Under the pieces are notes generated by a model. That model worked only from the letters and a program-made list of their open reading frames with translations, was not told the origin of the DNA and made no database searches. The position numbers and the translations under genes are program-made. Shown piece after piece: positions 30,055-33,753 of a DNA stretch of 33,753 nt. Numbering within the stretch: the stretch's first letter is position 1; the number at the start of each line of letters is the position of its first letter. The DNA is from an uncultured Ruminiclostridium sp. (GTDB lineage: Bacteria; Bacillota; Clostridia; Oscillospirales; Ruminococcaceae): assembly GCA_944388385.1 (NCBI GenBank), contig CALXIO010000023.1, forward strand, positions 1 through 33,753, read 5' to 3'.

Positions 30055-31854
30055 ATGGGCAAAAAAGAAAACCGCCCCGTTGCCTGCGCAGCTTCCGGGA
30101 CGGCCTCTACCTGTGATTATGATAGCACGTTCGTTTCCGCAGGTCAAGACATGACCGAGAACGAGCTGATTAGAAAGGTCACAGAGGAGTATCTGGCGGG
30201 CATCGACGCGGACATACGCCCCGCTCCCGAACAGGTCGAGCGGGAGCTTCTGCAGGCGACCAACAACGCCATTGAGGAGTACAACCTGGGTCCCCGCGAC
30301 CCGAGCGCGCCAGTGGGCGCGAAGCAGAAGGACGCCTATCCCGACCAGAAGAAGGGAGACGCCCGCCTGCGCCTGCGCAAGCACCTGGACCCGTACCAGA
30401 TTGCGCTGGTTGTGCGCGAGCTGCATCACGCGGTGGGCATCCTCTGGAAGGATGCGGGCGACGATGGCAACTTCGACATCGGCGTCTACCAGACGTCCGG
30501 CGACAACGAGGGCACCTACGACGTCTCCGAGGACGGTCTGACGCGGCTCATCCGCAGCTACGACAGCGCGATTACGATTCGCGGCGTCTACGAGACGATT
30601 GCGGTTCTGCGCACCATCTGCGAGGTAAAGGCGCGCACCGCCGACCGTGACCTGGTGGTGGTGAACAACGGAGTGTACGACTACGGGAACAAGATGCTTT
30701 TGGGCTTCGACCCGGATTTCGTGTTCACCGGCAAGGTGCGCGTGGACTTCGTTGAGAACGCCCCGAACCCCGTGATACATAACGACGAGGACGGCACCGA
30801 CTGGGACGTCGTGTCCTGGATGGGCGAGCTGTCCGACGACGACAGCATCGTACGGCTGCTGTGGCAGATTGTCGGAGCGGTCATCCGCCCCGGCGTCAGC
30901 TGGAACAAGAGCGCGTGGTTCTACTCCACGTCCGGCAACAACGGCAAGGGCACGCTGTGCTCCCTCATGCGCAACCTGCTGGGGCGCGGTTCCTGGGAGT
31001 CCATCTCGCTGAAGGACTTCTCTTCCCCGTTCATGCTGGAGCCGCTGATGCGCATTTCCGCCGTAATCACGGACGAGAACGACACGGGCACATTCGTGGA
31101 CGACGCGGCGGCGCTCAAGTCCATCATCACGGGGGACCCGTTCCAGCTGAACCGCAAGTTCAAGGAGCCGCGCACGGTCCTTTTCAAGGGGTTCATGGTC
31201 CAGCGCGTCAACGAGCTGCCGAGGCTCCGCGACAGGTCGGAGTCCATGTACCGCCGCCTGCTGGTCGTACCGTTCGAGAAGCGCTTCGAGGGCAACGAGC
31301 GCAAGTACATCAAGGACGACTACCTGAAGCGCAAGGAGGTGTTGGAGTACGTGCTGTACCACCTGTTGGCGGAGACCGACTACTACGAGCTGGACGAGCC
31401 GCAGGCATGCACCGCGCTCTTGGACGAGTTCCGGGAGGTCAACGACCCCGTTCGCCAGTTCCTGGGCGACGTGCTGCCGGAGGCATCCTGGGACATCCTC
31501 TCGTGGCAGTTCGTCCACGACCTGTACCGCCACTGGTTCCAGAGGAACATCCCGTCCGGCAGGCCCGAGAGCCGCAAGGCGCTCATCGCTGACATCAAGC
31601 GCCTCCTGCCGGAGTGGCATGAGTGGTCGTACACCGACAACCCGGTGTTCGTGCCCGACGAGATGAGGGCGCAGCCCGAGCCGCTGATTGCCGAGTACGA
31701 GGTGACCGAGTGGATGAACAAGGCGTACCGCGGTTCCGACCAGGGCCGTGTCTGCATGCCCGACCTGCCCGTCCGCGTGAGGGGTCTCGTGCGTACGGTG
31801 CCTCTCGGCTCGGGTGGTAACGATAAATCAGATTCAGAGGACAAGGAGGAGTAA
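30055..31854 (+). CDS. phage/plasmid primase-helicase, P4/D5 family (SF3)
   Basis: 599 residues. Residues 100-280 resemble the D5_N region preceding the helicase. The SF3 ATPase core has Walker A STSGNNGKGTLCSLM (GNNGKGT at 294-300), Walker B-type RISAVITDEND (333-342) and the conserved block ALKSIITGDPFQLNRKFKEP; MYRRLLVVPFEKRF and a C-terminal winged-helix part follow. There is no recognisable N-terminal prim-pol or TOPRIM catalytic domain, so it may act as helicase/initiator only. GGGAGGTG gives the start. It is the expected user of the upstream iteron array. A 527-codon antisense frame is only a GC-codon shadow. Confidence 0.88.
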   Translation: MGKKENRPVACAASGTASTCDYDSTFVSAGQDMTENELIRKVTEEYLAGIDADIRPAPEQVERELLQATNNAIEEYNLGPRDPSAPVGAKQKDAYPDQKKGDARLRLRKHLDPYQIALVVRELHHAVGILWKDAGDDGNFDIGVYQTSGDNEGTYDVSEDGLTRLIRSYDSAITIRGVYETIAVLRTICEVKARTADRDLVVVNNGVYDYGNKMLLGFDPDFVFTGKVRVDFVENAPNPVIHNDEDGTDWDVVSWMGELSDDDSIVRLLWQIVGAVIRPGVSWNKSAWFYSTSGNNGKGTLCSLMRNLLGRGSWESISLKDFSSPFMLEPLMRISAVITDENDTGTFVDDAAALKSIITGDPFQLNRKFKEPRTVLFKGFMVQRVNELPRLRDRSESMYRRLLVVPFEKRFEGNERKYIKDDYLKRKEVLEYVLYHLLAETDYYELDEPQACTALLDEFREVNDPVRQFLGDVLPEASWDILSWQFVHDLYRHWFQRNIPSGRPESRKALIADIKRLLPEWHEWSYTDNPVFVPDEMRAQPEPLIAEYEVTEWMNKAYRGSDQGRVCMPDLPVRVRGLVRTVPLGSGGNDKSDSEDKEE

Positions 31855-31857
31855 GAG

Positions 31858-32742
31858 ATGGAAGATTTGACACCGAATGAGGTGGCACGGCTCCACCTGA
31901 AGGCGAGGCACGGAACGCTCACACCGGAGGAGCAGCAGGTATACAGCGATTGCATGGCGAGGCAGATTGCTTCTGCTCAGCCGCCTTCGGGCGGCGAGCC
32001 GCCGAAGCGTGACAAGTCGAAGCGCAATGTCGATATTCCGAACGTGCTCGGCAAGATTGCGGGCGTCGCGCTGGTTGTCGCCGCGCTGGTGATTCTCGGT
32101 CCGCCGATTGCACGTTATGGGCTTGAGCTTGTCGATGGCCTGTTCGATGCTCGCGACTCGATAACCGCGCAAATAGAGGCGGTTCAGAGTCCGTCGGTTG
32201 AGTATTACAACCGTGGAGGCGACAGCGTCTATGTGTGCGGAGACCGCATGGTTTGGGTCGATACGTGGTCAGAGGCGTCGCATATCGACGACAAGTATTG
32301 GGTTTACCCTGTGACCTCTTATGTTACGGCCGGCATGCCGATGACGATTACGCAGTATTACGAGTGCGACCGCGACGGCAACATTGTGAGCGGGCCTTAC
32401 GAGACAGAGGACGACGTTCCTGCGCCCGATGGTTGGATTGATGCATCGTCTGAAGTGTACGACATCAAGATTCTCGAAAAGGGTGCGCACGGCTGGGAAT
32501 ATCGTGGTCGGCTTTCGGGTCAGGCACTGGCACAGTGGCTGTCCGACAACGGACTTGCCGATGGCTCGACCAAGGAGCAGGTGATTTCCTGTATTCGTTA
32601 CGACTATGACGGATATGAGCCGATGACCGGTGCCTATTCGCCTGATGCGGATGGTGCTGGTGTGGCTGGCGCCAAGCCGATTCTGGATGACATGTATTGG
32701 GTCGAAACGATTCCCGATTCGCAGATGTTTGCGACTGAATAA
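31858..32742 (+). CDS. single-span membrane protein of the element, unknown
   Basis: 294 residues. The N-terminus (1-35: LTPNEVARLHLKARHGTLTPEEQQVY) is a short helical cytoplasmic motif, followed by a Pro/Lys-rich link, one transmembrane helix (about 63-82, LGKIAGVALVVAALVILGPP) and an outer domain of about 200 residues rich in Tyr, Trp and Asp (PSVEYYNRGGDSVYVCGDRMVWVDTWSEAS). No family recognised. GGAGGAG precedes the ATG 3 nt after the primase stop, so it is co-transcribed. Codon choice is slightly less GC-rich than in the primase. It may serve in surface exclusion or mobilization, which is speculation. Confidence 0.75.
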   Translation: MEDLTPNEVARLHLKARHGTLTPEEQQVYSDCMARQIASAQPPSGGEPPKRDKSKRNVDIPNVLGKIAGVALVVAALVILGPPIARYGLELVDGLFDARDSITAQIEAVQSPSVEYYNRGGDSVYVCGDRMVWVDTWSEASHIDDKYWVYPVTSYVTAGMPMTITQYYECDRDGNIVSGPYETEDDVPAPDGWIDASSEVYDIKILEKGAHGWEYRGRLSGQALAQWLSDNGLADGSTKEQVISCIRYDYDGYEPMTGAYSPDADGAGVAGAKPILDDMYWVETIPDSQMFATE

Positions 32743-32775
32743 GCGAAGTTTATTTGATTAAAGGAGGTATCCGAT

Positions 32776-33093
32776 ATGGCAAATAAGAAGCGTTACTCGG
32801 ACATTAACAAGGCCATCAAGGAGGCCGAGGCGAGGCGCGAGGAGTATTACAAGCAGGTCGGTCGTGTGATGCTCGAAGAGTACCCCGAGCTGGGGGATAT
32901 GAACGTCACCGACATGCGCAGGGCCGCGCGCTTCCTGCGCGACAACCTGCCCGAAAAGGCATCTTCGAAGGGTGCCGAAGCGGGCAAGGCGACCGCCCAG
33001 AACGGAGCGCCCGCCGCGTCCGATTCGGGCGGCGATTCCGCCCACGATGCACGCGAGCCTATGCCCGTGAGGGACTACGGCGAGGGCATGTAA
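32776..33093 (+). CDS. small charged protein, unknown
   Basis: 105 residues. The first 60 are helical and highly charged (KKRYSDINKAIKEAEARREEYYKQVGRVMLEEYPELGD, then MRRAARFLRDNLPEK). The rest is a disordered Ala/Gly/Ser/Asp tail. AAAGGAGGT is a near-perfect ribosome site 8 nt before the ATG. Shape and place, just before the mob region, would fit a small relaxosome accessory or replication regulator, but no family is recognised. Confidence 0.7.
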   Translation: MANKKRYSDINKAIKEAEARREEYYKQVGRVMLEEYPELGDMNVTDMRRAARFLRDNLPEKASSKGAEAGKATAQNGAPAASDSGGDSAHDAREPMPVRDYGEGM

Positions 33094-33094
33094 A

Positions 33095-33323
33095 GGAGGC
33101 AGTCGTGCCTCCATCCGGCACCCCGCAAGGGGTGTCCGGCGTGCCCCGTTCCGAATGGAGAGTTCTGCCGAGTCGTCGGCTGAAACCGGTTGGGAACAGG
33201 GCACCCCTGGGGGTTCGAAGGGGACAGCGAAAGCTGCCCCCTCGCGAGCGGGACGTGTACATACAAAACGGAGGTATTTTTCGCTGCAGCGAAAAAACCG
33301 GAAGTTTTGTAGGGACAAGTCCC
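33095..33323. other. hairpin-rich region upstream of mobC, candidate oriT
   Basis: No gene lies between 33094 and 33414. Stems: GGAGGCA/TGCCTCC (33095-33101/33106-33112); CACCCC/GGGGTG inside CCGG/CCGG (33115-33139); GGGG-A-CAGC/GCTG-CCCC with a GAAA loop (33220-33240); TACAAAAC/GTTTTGTA (33262-33269/33304-33311) enclosing a perfect 20-bp palindrome TTTTTCGCTG/CAGCGAAAAA (33277-33296); and GGGAC/GTCCC (33312-33323). A nested inverted repeat just upstream of a mobC gene is where oriT is normally found. The nic position cannot be assigned. Confidence 0.5.
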
Positions 33324-33414
33324 ATGCTCGCTACCTTTTTTCCCTGCGAAAGCATTTGCGAGAAATCGCGTCGAACAGACGCGGGCGATTGATAGAAAAA
33401 AGGGAGGTGTTGAT

Positions 33415-33753
33415 ATGGCAGTGAGTGCCGAAAAGAGAAGCAGCCGCGTGCGCCGCCAGGCGTCCAAGAAGCAGCGCAAGAACCGTACCGTGCAGGTGCG
33501 ATTCTCGGACGAGGAGCTTGCTGCTTTGGAAGCGGTCTGCGAGAGCACGGGCATGACCCGCTCCGCCGTGCTGCGCAGCTGGACCGTGCCCGGCGAGGGC
33601 GCTGGCTCCAACCCAGTGTACGTGGTGACGAAGAACGCCGACGCGGAGCGTCTGGCGATGGAGGCGAGGCGCATAGGCGTCAACGTGAACCAGATTGCGA
33701 GGACGCTGAACGCCGAGGCGAAAGGGCGCGGGGGCATGCTCCGCTCCGACACC
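33415..33753 (+). CDS. mobC: MobC-family relaxosome protein, C-terminus off the right edge
   Basis: 113 codons are present, and the frame is open at the window edge. After a very basic N-terminus (KRSSRVRRQASKKQRKNRT), VQVRFSDEELAALEAVCESTGMTRSAVLRSW resembles a ribbon-helix-helix DNA-binding domain. RRIGVNVNQIARTLNAEAKG is the MobC/MbeC signature. MobC proteins open DNA at oriT and assist a MobA-type relaxase, which would be expected just downstream, outside the window. GGGAGGTG precedes the ATG at 33415. Codon use is strongly GC-rich. Confidence 0.85.
   Translation, partial: MAVSAEKRSSRVRRQASKKQRKNRTVQVRFSDEELAALEAVCESTGMTRSAVLRSWTVPGEGAGSNPVYVVTKNADAERLAMEARRIGVNVNQIARTLNAEAKGRGGMLRSDT

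Larger units (their letters stand above)
28412..33753. mobile_element. GC-rich mobilizable element integrated at the ssrA 3' end
   Basis: From the base after the tmRNA CCA, GC content and third-position GC rise sharply and stay high to the window edge. The genes are plasmid or mobilizable-element types (excisionase-like HTH, P4/D5 primase-helicase, MobC) with a repeat-rich candidate origin. Codon use resembles Coriobacteriia. The integrase and distal att would lie off the right edge. Confidence 0.75.

Noticed and set aside
30037..31620. 527-codon minus-strand frame
   Set aside because: Exactly antisense to the primase; low-complexity V/L/A/R composition typical of a shadow frame in GC-rich DNA, with no ribosome site.
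33075..33752. 225-codon minus-strand frame at the right edge
   Set aside because: Overlaps mobC and the hairpin region in antisense; composition and lack of a ribosome site point to a shadow.

Overview
The window looks like chromosome of a gut Clostridia-type Firmicute (Oscillospiraceae/Ruminococcus-like) carrying two unrelated integrated elements, one at each edge. The middle (about 6150-28411) has moderately low GC, strong consensus sigma-A promoters with 17-bp spacers, AGGAGG-type ribosome sites, Thr/Glu/Pro-rich lipoproteins and a Firmicute-type tmRNA. Taxonomy is inferred from gene style only.

Left element (1-6147). This is the right end of an integrative element inserted in the 3' part of a tRNA-Lys(UUU) gene. 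From right to left it holds: the duplicated tRNA 3' end (att); a tyrosine integrase whose stop codon lies in the tRNA anticodon-loop sequence; a small unknown protein and an ArdC-type antirestriction metalloprotein; a roughly 250-nt highly structured leader; parA-parB; an operon of two unknown membrane proteins; and a truncated lipoprotein. Four copies of a 23-bp palindrome punctuate this block, one of them inside the parB coding sequence.

Core chromosome (6148-28411). Plus strand: lipoprotein, Clp ATPase without its middle domain, DUF1624-like membrane protein, rpsF-ssb-rpsR operon, iron-sulfur flavoprotein-like reductase, NSS transporter and ssrA. Minus strand: typA/bipA, a 44-aa Cys-rich membrane peptide, Nudix protein plus small membrane protein, anchored extracytoplasmic protein, multi-PAS hybrid histidine kinase, cyclophilin, a copA-transglutaminase pair (copA carries a C-terminal CopZ domain with its own internal ribosome site) and a GNAT acetyltransferase. 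Convergent gene pairs are separated by bidirectional terminators.

Right element (28412-33753, continues off the edge). Immediately after the tmRNA CCA the sequence becomes GC-rich with actinobacterial (Coriobacteriia-like) codon use. It starts with a dense array of inverted repeats, iterons and hairpins around an AT-rich tract (candidate replication origin), then a promoter and a structured leader that contains a short ORF and ends in a strong terminator, then a plasmid-like operon: excisionase-type HTH protein, P4/D5-type primase-helicase, a membrane protein and a small charged protein. A hairpin-rich candidate oriT and the start of mobC follow. It reads as a mobilizable, plasmid-like element integrated at ssrA.
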